This document shows positions 15,001 to 26,200 of a stretch of 64,000 nt of DNA, one piece after another. Origin of the DNA: Apostichopus japonicus (lineage: Eukaryota > Echinodermata > Holothuroidea > Aspidochirotida > Stichopodidae). A program made the position numbers and the translations under genes. Below the pieces are notes generated by a model that worked only from the letters and a program-made list of their open reading frames with translations, did no database searches and was not told the origin of the DNA. The stretch is taken from contig NC_092570.1 in NCBI RefSeq assembly GCF_037975245.1, positions 4,620,001-4,684,000 on the forward strand, written 5' to 3'. Within the stretch, counting starts at the first letter, position 1. Each line of letters begins with the position of its first letter.

Positions 15001-18000
15001 CAAAAATATTGCCGGTCAGGAACTTTAAAATACTGTTTGTGCTGGGCGGCATTCAGAACTGCGGAGAGCGGCCGCCAGTCTGCGCCCGGCACGAGCACAT
15101 CCCTGCAATTCACAAAACCTTGAAGAAAACAGAATGATTAAAAAAGTAGAAACTAACTTTATTAGGTAGAGTGCACTCTCTTTGTGCGCTATTTCATTGG
15201 ATGATCCACATGTGAAGAGAAATTGCAACACCTCGGGCCATCCCTGGGTACCGTAGTCATCTGGAAAATTAAAGACACAAATTTAGTTCAGCAAGCACTT
15301 CACATTTACAGGGCAATAACAAATTTAAACTTGAAAGAAAATCATTCTTACTCTACTGCATTGGACAAGACTGGCATGTATTTACTAACAGTACTGTGAT
15401 ATATTAAGGGTTGAAATTTGTGAAGTACAGTTTATAAGCCGAATTTGAAACACAATTCCTCTGTGTCCACAATGGGTGTGCATCTTAAAACTTAAGCCTT
15501 GCAAGACCAGATACACAATGCCCTGAAGTCAATTTAACATATTGCTCTACCCCCCTCATCCCATGCCCTCCTCCTCCACCACACAGATTACCACTAGCAT
15601 CCCACCTTTAACTCCTCCACATCCCAAAATATCATAATAATTCACATTAAAACTCAGCCTTCTCATCAAACTTGCTAGGAAGGCTACAAGTGGTCACCAA
15701 TGGCAATATAAAAAATAAAAAACAATATTGCTTCCTGGAGAACGAACCACAGGCAAATTTGATTCACTGCAATGTCTATGTATGTCTAGTTTTGATGGGT
15801 CACCAACTTTCCCCAAAAATGAAAAGCAATTTCAACAACAAAGCTGTAATTAAGTTCCAAAGCAGATATATTTTAAAGACTGACCTATGAGATTCCTGGC
15901 AAGTTCAGCTACAACGTCACACATCCTTCTTCGCACCAGAGCAATCTGTTCTTTCTGCACAGCACTCAGCAGCTCCCCTTTCCATCTCTCCTGTACGTTG
16001 TTCGGGAGCTCGGGCCAAAATTTCTCAAAGGATGAGAAGATCTGTCGCCTAAACAAGACAGCTCCCATTTGCCGACACTAATCAGAGAAGGAGACAGAAA
16101 TGTTGCCAGACACTTAAAAATAGAATGAATCAAAGGAAAGACACCATAGCACATATATAGGCCCTGCACCCTCTCTTTCATAGTTGACACTAACTCGTCG
16201 AACTAAAACATTAGCCACTCCTCTAATTGAGCTTCCTGTAAGTGGAAAAAAATGTTCTTAGATTAGCAGTCATTTTCCCCCAAACTATGAGACTGCAATT
16301 TCCAGCCTTTTGGCCAGTGCTACAACCAGTGAGACCACCCACTTCAAGATCAATCCTACGTACTTTCCAATTTCAAATATCGCCACCACCTTCACATGGT
16401 GTTGTGACATAAAATTTACAACTTCAGACTATGGAAGGCACAACTTGCTACGCTCGCAACGTTAGTGAAGTTGATTTGAAAATAATTTGTCTCTGATCAA
16501 GTATGGTCTTATTGTGGACATTTGATATCTTATAAACATTTTGCACTGTGTGTTAATATGCTCGCATAGTTGCATTGCTCCCAAATTTAGCTTGCATTTA
16601 GCTTTACAACTTTAAAGATTAGAACCATGTTTGATCAAATTCTTTTTCATTAATTAAAATTAAATCTAATTCTGCACAATGTCATTATAAGATATCATAA
16701 GTGTGACCAACTGGCAAAATTTCTGCACCTAGTGAGGTTCCAAAAATTAGATATTTTCAGCAATAATTTCTCATCTGTCTATCAAATCCAAATAATGTTC
16801 CTATGTTTGCATGTTTCATAAAACCAAACAACAGTTATTTTGACCATACCTCTGTTGGCAGATTGACATTTGTGAATGCCGACACCAGAAAGGTAGCCTT
16901 GTTGAGGGGTTGGATGTTTTCCAACGTTGCCTGTGGGAAAGGAATGGATGGAAATATGAGAACACAACCATTTTGAAACATCAATTTCAAATTTTTAAAA
17001 CAGTAAAAACAGTATATCTTTGCACCTGATGTCAAATTGTATATTACTATCATGCTCAGATGCTCCAATGTTGAGGAAGCAGGATTCCTCCAAAACTTAG
17101 GTCAAGAACGCTTCACTTTGGGGTTCAATAGTCTGATATATTTAAGCAAAATCAAGAATAATTTTTTCGCACATGAAGTGACATTTTCATTCTATGGAGT
17201 GTTTAGGCCTAGGCTAAAGCATATTCAGGATGTGTATTGGAAAGTTGGCTATTGCTTTCAAATAGTAATGGTACTGCCATATTTCTGTCTGCACAATTTT
17301 GGTGATTCAAATCAAGTTAAAACACAATTTTCATGTTTGTAACTTACAAGGCATAGCCAGCATAGAAGTTATGTGTGATGGTTACAACTGTTTTCAGTGG
17401 CTGCCATGTATCATCACCAACTTTCAATGTACCTTACTGAGCAAATGTATACCACATCTACAAAAGACTTAATTTTTTACGTGGTACATAATATGACAGG
17501 TTTGAAACACTGCAAATCATACTTCAAAAGTTCATAGTGCGAAATTTTGCATTTATGCAAAATCCAAGCATATAGCTCGGCTATGCAGTTTAAACCATTT
17601 TAGGGGAAAACATTTCACATTAAATTTGATAAATAACATTATTAACTATCATCAGCATAACATTTTTGTGCATATCTGTGTCATGTGCAAAGCAAATTCC
17701 TGTCGGGCGATTTTCTACTCTTGACATTTACTAATGTGCAATGCTCTCTTTGGACATGAAAAGGGTAATCAGTTGGAAAATGGGCATGTAATAACTAACA
17801 GTGAAAGTTGAGGCCATCTTGCAAATTTGATGTGACCTACATGGAATATCACTGGCCAAAGCATGACAGTACTAGTCTGGACTAGAACTGCTATTTGTAA
17901 CGTTCAGAATTACGTCGATACTGCCAACAGCAACATCACGACTACTACTAGAACTATAGTTAATACTGTGTGTATGTATAATACTAACGGCTATGGAAAA

Positions 18001-18243
18001 CTGTGTTATGGTCGAAACCCATGTGAAGTAGAAATACAGATGGCGCGAAACTTTTGGAGTTGATGTTGCGACACAGCAAACTTCCAATAAACAAAAAGGG
18101 TGAGTATAAAAGTGCATCATACCTACCGAAATTGTCCTTAAAAATTTAAATAATATATCACCTACCTCGGCCTTCTTTCTAATGTCTCCATTCTCGGAAA
18201 GAAGTTCACTAAGTAGTCTGTCGAATTGCTCTTGCTCCGCCAT
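1..18243 (-). CDS. IPO5: Importin-5 (karyopherin beta-3 / RanBP5), 22 coding exons, 3' end off the window
   Basis: Nuclear import receptor of the importin-beta family: a HEAT-repeat superhelix that binds cargo (classically ribosomal proteins and histones) and RanGTP and shuttles through nuclear pores. Exons read 5' to 3' on the minus strand: 18243-18166, 16930-16850, 16077-15885, 15260-15158, 14097-14001, 11419-11315, 10942-10817, 10414-10294, 9825-9631, 9139-9015, 8369-8280, 7657-7484, 6990-6772, 6040-5824, 5657-5439, 4890-4718, 3945-3834, 2817-2762, 2128-2006, 1480-1406, 609-465, 46-1. These join in frame to about 957 codons; vertebrate IPO5 has about 1,100, so roughly 130-140 residues lie beyond the left edge. 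Recognisable blocks are the start [87 protein letters not shown], the acidic [15 protein letters not shown] and [16 protein letters not shown]. The start ATG lies in an exon whose first 15 residues match the family N-terminus. Intron 12 has a GC donor and intron 15 is AT-AC (see findings). Transcribed divergently from the USP gene. Confidence 0.95.
1000..1130. repeat. Degenerate short repeat, IPO5 intron 20
   Basis: Repeated CACTACTTTA / CAGTGCACTAC motifs with spacing of about 20-30 bases. Low-complexity intronic sequence. Confidence 0.5.
1737..1790. repeat. G-rich low-complexity tract, IPO5 intron 19
   Basis: Runs of three or more G on the plus strand (C-rich in the IPO5 transcript). It could form a G-quadruplex in DNA; there is no evidence of function. 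Confidence 0.5.
4643..4682. repeat. (CA)n microsatellite, IPO5 intron 16
   Basis: Interrupted CA dinucleotide run of about 40 bases, downstream of the 4890-4718 exon in the minus-strand transcript. Confidence 0.75.
4891..5438 (-). other. U12-type AT-AC intron in IPO5 (intron 15)
   Basis: On the minus strand the exon ends in codon GAC plus one base, followed by ATATCCTTT, the minor-spliceosome donor consensus. At the other end TTCCCTTGAC (4910-4901) resembles the U12 branch site, and its presumed branch A at 4902 lies 11 bases from an intron end in GCAC. Joining gives ...[14 protein letters not shown], the same length as the vertebrate family in this stretch. The nearby GT donor (after 5422) with the nearby CAG acceptor breaks the frame. 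Confidence 0.85.
6073..6620. repeat. Tandem repeat, about 115 bp unit, about 5 degenerate copies, IPO5 intron 13
   Basis: Each unit contains GCAAGAGTGTTCTCTTTCTG, then CATCTCATGAGATGGAG, a stretch with ATTTATCTC, and ATTCATACAGCTCATAC. Copies begin near 6073, 6190 (shortened), 6285, 6406 and 6518. The CTCATGAG core is a small palindrome. No coding role is seen. Confidence 0.8.
6991..7483 (-). other. GC-AG intron in IPO5 (intron 12)
   Basis: The exon ending KIQE closes with CAGGAG followed by GCGAGT, and the next exon opens after GTAG with [12 protein letters not shown]. Both sides are in phase 0 and match the family across the junction. The only nearby GT, four bases downstream, shifts the frame. 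This is a standard U2-type GC donor. Confidence 0.8.
9237..9312. repeat. Imperfect inverted repeat (hairpin), IPO5 intron 9
   Basis: AACAAAAGAATTC near 9240 is mirrored by GAATTCTTTTGTT near 9296. Between them GGTCCTCGG...TGATTTC faces GAATCACCATGTCCTCG. Arms are about 35 bases around a very short loop. It could be a foldback or transposon relic. Confidence 0.65.
11420..14000. other. IPO5 intron 5, no gene recognised
   Basis: The longest IPO5 intron. I checked it for exons matching the missing-free importin alignment and none is needed: the flanking exons ending NTVP and starting IRMMAARAA join in phase 0. The short reading frames near 12830-13130 show no recognisable domain. No repeat stands out. 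Confidence 0.6.
14276..14340. repeat. G-rich (GGGGAGGGGT-like) tract, IPO5 intron 4
   Basis: Repeated GGGAGGGGTG motifs on the plus strand. In the IPO5 transcript this is a pyrimidine-rich stretch about 180 bases before the 14097 acceptor. Possible G-quadruplex. Confidence 0.6.
15036..15108. other. Small GC-rich patch inside an AT-rich IPO5 intron
   Basis: About 70 bases are strikingly GC-rich, including GCGGCCGC (a NotI site) and CCGGCACGAG, within an AT-rich intron just downstream of the 15260-15158 exon. No exon or known repeat is recognised. Confidence 0.5.
16931..18165. other. IPO5 intron 1
   Basis: Phase-0 intron between the exon ending IRKKAE and the exon starting ATLENIQ. Apart from short chance reading frames I see nothing in it. 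Confidence 0.6.
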
Positions 18244-20187
18244 GCCGGTGTGCTACTGTGAATAATATTTTGCAATGTTGCCGAGTGCAATCTTAACTTC
18301 CTGTCTTCAATTTTGTGTTCGGTAGAGTTAATGCTAGCAGCAGTAATATAAAATATTAAGAAATATATAACTGTCATATAAGGACCGGAAAAATACCTTT
18401 TTTAACAGTCTCGTATTCTATATAAAGTTTTTATATTGTAATTTCGACTAATTAGACATGATATCTCTTGTTCACACTGTCTTTAAACTACCATTATTGT
18501 ATTACACATGTTATATGAAACTGTGACAGTGAACTTTAGAAAATCATTTGTGGCGCTGTTTAAAATAACATGGCGGAAAACACAGTTGATAGGTGAACTC
18601 CGACCCTTATGCACAAACCGAACGTAAGTAAAATCTCAGCAACACTGGCGCTTACGGAGTTCATATTTTATTAATCAAGTGTTTCGTAAAACAATTACTC
18701 TCAATTCTTGGTGGCTGCGAACAGTTCTCTTTGTTTGATATCCGCCCACGTGATGTACTGTAATAGTTGTATTTGTTTCCGCGTTAGGATATAACTTAGG
18801 CCTGAATGTTAATACTAGTCTGAAGTCTGAGTCAGTACTACTACTACTATGAGTATTACTAATTATTAGTATTAGTAATGTATACTGCGCCGTGTACTAG
18901 TACTACTTGGCATAGGCATAAGCTGTTTAGTACTTAGCCTATACGTATTATGTTAGACCTATGTTATTTCTCACAATACGATGCCCAGACACAGTCAAAA
19001 TTTCTGACATATTATTCAAACTTCCTAGTGTGAACTGTACTACTCTAGGCCCACACTCCACAGTACTACTAACACTAGCAACTATGAGTATGATGCCAAT
19101 GCTTTTACTAGTAGTATGAGTACTTGGCCTGCCATACCACTTTTTTCTTTACTAAGGCCTAGGCTAGGCATTCTACTAAAGTACTAGGAATTCGTAAGTA
19201 AGGCTTAACTGTAAGTTAGACACTAACTTAATCCTTGGGTTGGTTCCTCTTTCCTACTACTACTAGTGAGAACTTTAGAACTCTATAGAAGTACAGAAAT
19301 GGAGAAATTTAACCTCTCTTCCTATCATCACTGCATGATAAGATGGTCTCCTAAATGGAGGTGTAGTAAATTGCAGTAGGCCAACACACATGTAACTTTC
19401 AAAACAAACTAACAAAGTCCTCCTCATACGGAACAAACAAGTCAAGAGATTTGAAACTCATGAGCATAAAAATAGATCGACACATAGATCAAAACATTCA
19501 AGGTCCTTTCCCGTAATCGCTCTGTCATACATTCTTTCATTGTTACTTTTTTTCGATATTAAATTTACTGGGTTTGTTTTACGTTCAGAAAAACAACTTG
19601 TCTCTCAAAGCCTAGTCAGTGTTACTGATTGTACAAGCCTTGCCTGGGTAAACTGTAGACACTGCTAACAAACATCAGAATAGTGTCTGCAATCATCTTA
19701 GCAAGAATCCAAGAACATTATACTTACTTCTTGTATGTAGTAGACTGTCTTACATATTCCAGTAATAAATTAGTAAACAGCACATATTCACTTGTGCAGA
19801 CATTTGAACAAAATATGTATATATGTTATTGGCATGGCTGATATACAATTTAAGACATTTTGTGAATGATAAGTTACGACAACCGTTATTAGCTATTCAT
19901 GAGAATATTGTATCAGGTTTAATTTGGTCAATAATGAACGTTCCTATCTTAATATTGAATATTACAACAATTCTAACAATTCAAAAACTCATGAAAGAAA
20001 GAAGGCTTGATATAAGCTGGTGTTCATCCAAAATCATCACTTCAGAAGTCTCATCCCACCTCCAGCTCTGCTTCACCCTGCCATGCACCCCCCCCCCCAC
20101 CAAATTATTCAGAATATTTTCAAAGGGTATCATAGAGGAGGCAGTGTAGTCCACTTGTGAGAATTATTCTATGATTTGTCTTTTCAG
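18244..20187. promoter_or_regulatory. Divergent promoter region between IPO5 and the USP gene
   Basis: IPO5 starts leftward at 18243 and the USP gene reads rightward from 20279, so this interval should hold both promoters. An ETS-like CAGGAAGT (minus strand, 18303-18296) lies just upstream of the IPO5 start. AACATGGCGG at 18567-18576 matches the YY1-type motif often found at housekeeping promoters. GTAAGTA at 18624 could be the donor of a non-coding first USP exon, paired with the strong acceptor TTGTCTTTTCAG ending at 20187. The 18830-19270 part is rich in ACTACTACT and ACTAGTA words. No TATA box is identified. Confidence 0.45.
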
Positions 20188-20278
20188 ATTTCTTTGAATT
20201 TTGATTGTGGTATTGCTTTGTTAGAGAACAGTGCCGTACGTTATCCCATAGATGTGATTTGTGTATATCCTTGAGGTC
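20188..20278 (+). other. Probable 5' UTR part of the first coding exon of the USP gene
   Basis: A pyrimidine tract and CAG end at 20187. An in-frame TGA lies a short distance upstream of the ATG at 20279, so the coding region cannot extend upstream in this exon. Confidence 0.5.
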
Positions 20279-23200
20279 ATGGAAGAAGATAATGAAGCCT
20301 TGGTAAGCTTGTTGCAGTCGGCTAGCACCAGCAGTCACAATATGGATACAGAAGTCATGGATTTCATGCCAACAGAGAGTGAGCACGGCCACGTGGGCCC
20401 CATTTATGGGCCTCATCTTCCGGGCTTAGAGGCTGGTAATAGTGTTGATAATGGTGAGAGAATGACAAGTTGAATCTAATTGCTAATATTACAAAATAAA
20501 TAACAATAACAAGCCTTTGTATATAAAACCTTGGCAAAATATGTCAAAGGTGAAACTAATTTTAGATTATGGATTATAAAGTGGCCTATTTGATATAATT
20601 TCCATTTTTCACTGTATCATGAATTTGGAGAGCTTTAGTCTCATGACACAGAACGTTTTCAAATGATTGTCTAAATATACTTCAAGGAATGTAGGTTATG
20701 CATGTTCAGTAAATCAAATAATGTTTGGTTGTGCAGTGATCTGTCATATGTTTGTGTTATCATGTCAGTCAAATGTTTGACTTTTGTGTTATAATCATTT
20801 GTTTGTGTTTTATACCTTATGATTTTTTGTTATCTCTCTGATATCTAGCTCCGGCTAATAGCCCGGTACCGCACTCCTTCATGGGCTATGATGAATCAAC
20901 CCCTGGAATTGCCACCGATATCAAAGGTAAAGTTTCATCATTTTGAGATCTTTCACTTCATTTTACAAACATTCTACCACCACAGAAACTGGGTAAAATT
21001 TCCCTGAGAAGGTTTGTCAAGCCGGTGAACAAAAACTAACAAATTGAAAAAGAATGTCACCATTTTATTGATCTTTTTAGTAGGAATTGTAAAGATACAG
21101 TATGTCCCATTCCAACATCACAACATACTTGTACAGTCTTTATGCTACATTTATATATATTAAGTAATTACATTAATAGCTAAATTCTTTATGAACTAGG
21201 ACATTGTTATCCTGTCTAGTTATTACTCCTTAAAGTATCTGTATCATTCTGCTCATTCAACTTGTATTATATTTTTCATCTTTTACCAGGGTATCTTCTA
21301 CTCTGTTAAGCCAATTCAGGCTTTATAGAAGACTTCCTTTCACATTGTAAGTTTGTTTGTTAATGATAAAACAAATCAAACAAAACTCAAATAAAACAAA
21401 CTCTCTCCAGATACACAAACAAGGTTTGCTTCGCATCGCCTATTGGTCAGATCCTGTTCTCGCAGCCTTAAACTAAGAAAAATTAATATATAAGGGGAGA
21501 GAGTGCAAAAAGTTTCCTGAGTGTTTTAAATCGATAGACATGAATTATTTACACTTCTTTCCGCAGACCCATCGGTGCAACCTGGACAGAGTGGACTTCA
21601 GAACATGGGAAACACTTGCTTTATGAACTCAGGGCTACAGTGCCTCATGCATAATTCATATCTATGTCATAGTCTCCTAGGAAACTGCAGTTTCCCTCCA
21701 GAAACACTCACAGGACGGTTTGTCGAACTGCTGACCAAAGTTTGGGAAGGCCAATACGCTGTCCTACATCCGTCAGAATTCAAAGAGAAATTAGGCGTAG
21801 TGCACGGTCAATTTAAAGACTTTCGTCAGGTTAGTAACATTCTTACAATTAAACTCCGTCCAATTTATTGCAAAACTTTCACAACAAAACACTTCATCTA
21901 AACATTTCTCGAAGTCTTTATATTACATGAACAAGTTCAATATTAAGACCATACTCCAGCAAAGAGCAATCACGAAGACAGGACGTTGTTGAACTCCTTG
22001 TTAGAAACTTGGCACTTTTGTCTACTGAGTAACTATTTTCCCTCCTTTGTTTCAAACTGGCAATAAAATTTTGTCATGTTTTCATTCAGTATCGCATCTA
22101 CCATCTCGAGGGCATTGACAGGGAATAATGAAGTGTTCAAATTTCTGTGTAGCAGTCTTGACTTGTACATAGCAATGTGTCCATTCTGCATAGCATATTG
22201 CGCTGCCATAAATTCGTCCCCGAGGCAGTAACAAAACATGAGGTAAAACGTAATATCTGTTTCTCATTGCAGCACGACGGCCAAGAATTTCTAGCTCTTC
22301 TTCTGGACTCACTCCACCAGGAGTTAAATTGGAACGCAAGACAAGGGAAGGTCGCTTCCCCCGCCACGGACGTATCCGAAGAATCCGATGATTCCCACTA
22401 TGCTTCAGAGGCGTCCTCCTCTAAACTGAGCGAGTTGGAAGGTCTGGAACTGGATTCGGTGAAGGAGGAACCCATCAACAATCATACCTCCGCTGCACCG
22501 TCCAGCGATAACGAGGCCTCGGGGTCCGGTGTGGATAACGGGCAGGCCAATGCGACGGATAAATCCAAGGACTCCGTCCGTCTGCCGAGTATAGAAGAAT
22601 TCTATATGAAAGACGTGAAAACTTTGAACACGAACATGCTGCAGGAGAATGAGGTCACTTTACCGCTAGCCACCGGCAGTGACAAATTCCCCAAGAAGAA
22701 ATCCTCCAAAGCAGAGAGGCTTTCTCTCAAAGGGAGAACTGAAAACAGTTTCCAAAAGTCTCCGGTGAAGAATAAAAAGACCAACGTGATAGCCGCCAGG
22801 AAGTCCAGGTCCCACGGTTGTCTGAACAGCAAGTCGAGAGACGCTGCGCTGAACACGCTGGAGTGCTCCTCGAGCACCGACGAGAAGGAGAGCATCAAGA
22901 GGATGAAGTTGGACTCCGTGGACGCGGACGCAATATCACTCGACAAACCGTCCAACCTAGTGTCGGCGAACTTTCACGACTACGTGGTCAGGGGTTCGGG
23001 GGACGACAGTGCAGGGTACGACAGGGAGGTGGATCAACTAGGGCTGGAAACGCTGAGCCGTAGGTTGAAACACGAGCTGGATAGCAATTCTCAGGGCTGC
23101 GACTCGTCGGCTACAAATCTTTCAAAACCATTCCCAATCAAAAACGAAGACCTAATCGCCAAGCTGGAAGACCTACCCTCCAGCACCACTAGTGCCAAGA

Positions 23201-26200
23201 TCATCAAACGGGTCGGCGCCCTCAAGGAGGAGGTGGAGACGATGACCACGACTGTCAGCATGGTGGAAGGCCCCCAAAAGAATCTGGAGTTCATACCGAA
23301 TAATAAAGAACATCTGTCGTCGCTGCAGTTGGAGAAGCCCTCGACCAGCATCGAGAAGAACCAGGAGGGAGAGAAACAGTGGGATGATTACCTGCGGAAT
23401 AACGAATCTGTCATAGTGGATAACTTTCACGGCCAACTCAAGAGCACGGTCAGTATTGCGCTGCTATGTTCACAGAAATAGAGGAAGCCGGGATTTTTAC
23501 AAAGCCCTTAAGGCTTGCATGTTAGTTAGAAAGGGATCAAATTTCTTTTCAGTTCCTTCAAAATTTTCAAAGTCAACCGAGATAGAGCTTTGTAAGCAAT
23601 GTAATGAACATTTCTAGTGTGTAGCATGGTGGGACGAACAATGGCGAGCTTCTTTAAACTGGTAGTTTTTTACTAATTGTCCAATTAATTCCCCCAGAAT
23701 AATTATTTCATCATAATATTTTTACAAAAAAATGCAGATGTGTCAGCCACATGCACATCTATAGTTAACATAATTTTGATTAAAAATCTGATCATCTTTG
23801 TGAACGTTGAAAATATTGTGGCATTTTGTTTGTATTTTGTTTGTATCTCACAGACTACGTTAACGAACGGAAATGGCTTGACTCACAGACTATGCCCCAT
23901 TTTTAATTGTCACGTGTCGTGCGGTAGTAAGAAATCAAGAATGTTGATATTTTTTTCATTTCTTTCCGTTCCTGTGCAGGTTATTTGTAATGTTTGTGGG
24001 CATGTATCCATCATTTACGAGCCGTTTATGTATCTCTCCGTGCCTTTACCGAGAGCCATGGAGAAACAATTTGGTAGGTTCCATGACAAAATGTTTCAAT
24101 ATGTTTCTTGTTTTTATATGTTCCCCTTTTTAAAGCAAATCTCAGCTTTTTTTTTTTTTTTATAACTTATAGTCATCAACCGATGAATAAGATTCTTTTT
24201 AACCGTAAAACTGTGGATTATTATTCTTGGGGGGCAAACTGATGAATGGATTGTGTACCAAATTTAATCTCTACTATAGTTTAAGCAGAATGATGACTTA
24301 ATTTTTTTCCTTTGGAGGGGGGGGGGGGGTTAGTGTTGATATGAAAGTTTATAACTTGTATGTGTGTGGGTGTGGTTTGTTCAGAATCATAAACATGATT
24401 GAACAGCAGTCGTGGAAAGCACTAGGTTTAAAATTGTAGTAATGATATTCAACCTTTCAAACAATGTATTTTCTTTTGTTAGTGGTCACTTTTGTAAGGA
24501 GTCATGGTCAAACACCCATCAGGTACGCTGTGGTCCTCAATAAGACCGACACGGTCACTGAGCTGAGGAGAACCCTTCTCTATACTCTGTACGGTGAAAT
24601 CTCTGGAAGAGAGATTGTCCTGGCAGAAGGGTTAGACTGTCACATCTCGAGAGTGCTGGTGAGTCATCTTCTTTAGTTGTTGTTATGCAAATTAGATTTT
24701 TGTTATGCAAATTTAGTTGTATCGTGTCATCGTGCAACCAACAGCAGAAGTTTGTAGAATGACAGACACGAACCATAGTTTAGTGATGATGTTGCTTTAG
24801 TTGTTGAGACTTAGAATATCAGTTCCCAAAGTTTGTCGCTCCTGTCTTCAGCATCATAGGTTGGTTTCAAATCAGCAGTTACAAAGAGTGGCATTGTTCT
24901 ATAGGACAAAGGAAAAAGAACAAAAGACATTGTGATGTTAGCTGTTCAGAGAGCTCTCAATACTGGTAGAATAGAAACTGCAATTGTCATGCTAACAGCT
25001 TTAAAAAATTCCGTTGGATAATTCTGTTGCTCATGTTTAGAATGTGTTTATCAAAATGTAACATAAGACTGACAAAAGCTGTTTGCTTCAAGATACTCCT
25101 GCGTGCGAGGAAATTTTACACAACACAGGGGTAAATCAATCATCACATTATTTTGAAAAAGAATTATCAAGTTAACAGAAGGAAGATTTTCTGTCCCTGA
25201 ATGTTTTCCCTAAATGAGGGGAAAAAATGGTAAATTTTTCTTTTCTCTGCTTCTTATCTGTCAATAGGAAGACAGGTTGCAACTCCAGTCTGTTGACAGT
25301 GGGTTTCGTCTCATCTATGCCTTTGAGATCGACTATAAGCCTTGCATCACCGTGCCGTTGACCTCCGACCTTTCCAATGGGACCACTTTATCCGTCGACA
25401 TCAGTCAGGCCGCAGGTTACGGAGGAACGGATTCCTGCACGATATCCTCTACGTCCGACTTTGCTGCTCTCGGCTCGTCTCAGTATGTCAGTCCTGGTTT
25501 TGGATTTGGTAACGAATGGGACTTGCTGGGGTCAGAGGTCACAACCTCTTCGTCGGAGGAGGAGAAGCAGAAGATTGCGAGCGGGAGTAAAGGTGAAGCG
25601 AGCGCTGCCGTGGTGGAGCCGGACAGTACGGTGAACATCGGTCAGCAACAGACAGAGGAGGGCGATGATGATGTTTTCAGTAATATGACAACATTCGAAG
25701 TGGATTCCTTGGAACAGATAGACTCAGGCCAGGCAAGGGCAAATACTGCAACCAGCAGCAGCATGGTAGTAGAAGATGCATCAAATCTAAGCAAAGGAGG
25801 ATTGCAGGAGCAGGGAGAAGAAGCAGAGGCAGGGAATGGAGATGGAGATAAAAATGAAGTTCCTTCCTCCCTTGCACCATCTTCCTCCAAGGATACAGGT
25901 ACTAGCTCGGATCCTGCCCTGGCAGGGGCGAGTAGCTGCCCACCTGGGCCGGATCCTGCCCTGGCAGGGGCGAGTAGCTGCCCCCCACCGGGGCCTGATG
26001 ACGATGACATCAAGACGGAGGTGGGTGATCAGGGACAGATCAGCGACGTCAAGGACGAACTTAACGCTAACTGGCACGTCTGCGTGATATGCTTGGAAGA
26101 AATGCCCAGTGACCAATTACTGATCCATGCCATCTGCCAGGGAAAGCTCTGTCACCAGTGCGTCAGCGTGAGTCATGAAAATAGTAAATTATAAATTAAC

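Noticed and set aside
22602-23436. Minus-strand frames opposite USP exon 4
   Set aside because: Shadows of the 392-codon coding exon. No domain is recognisable.
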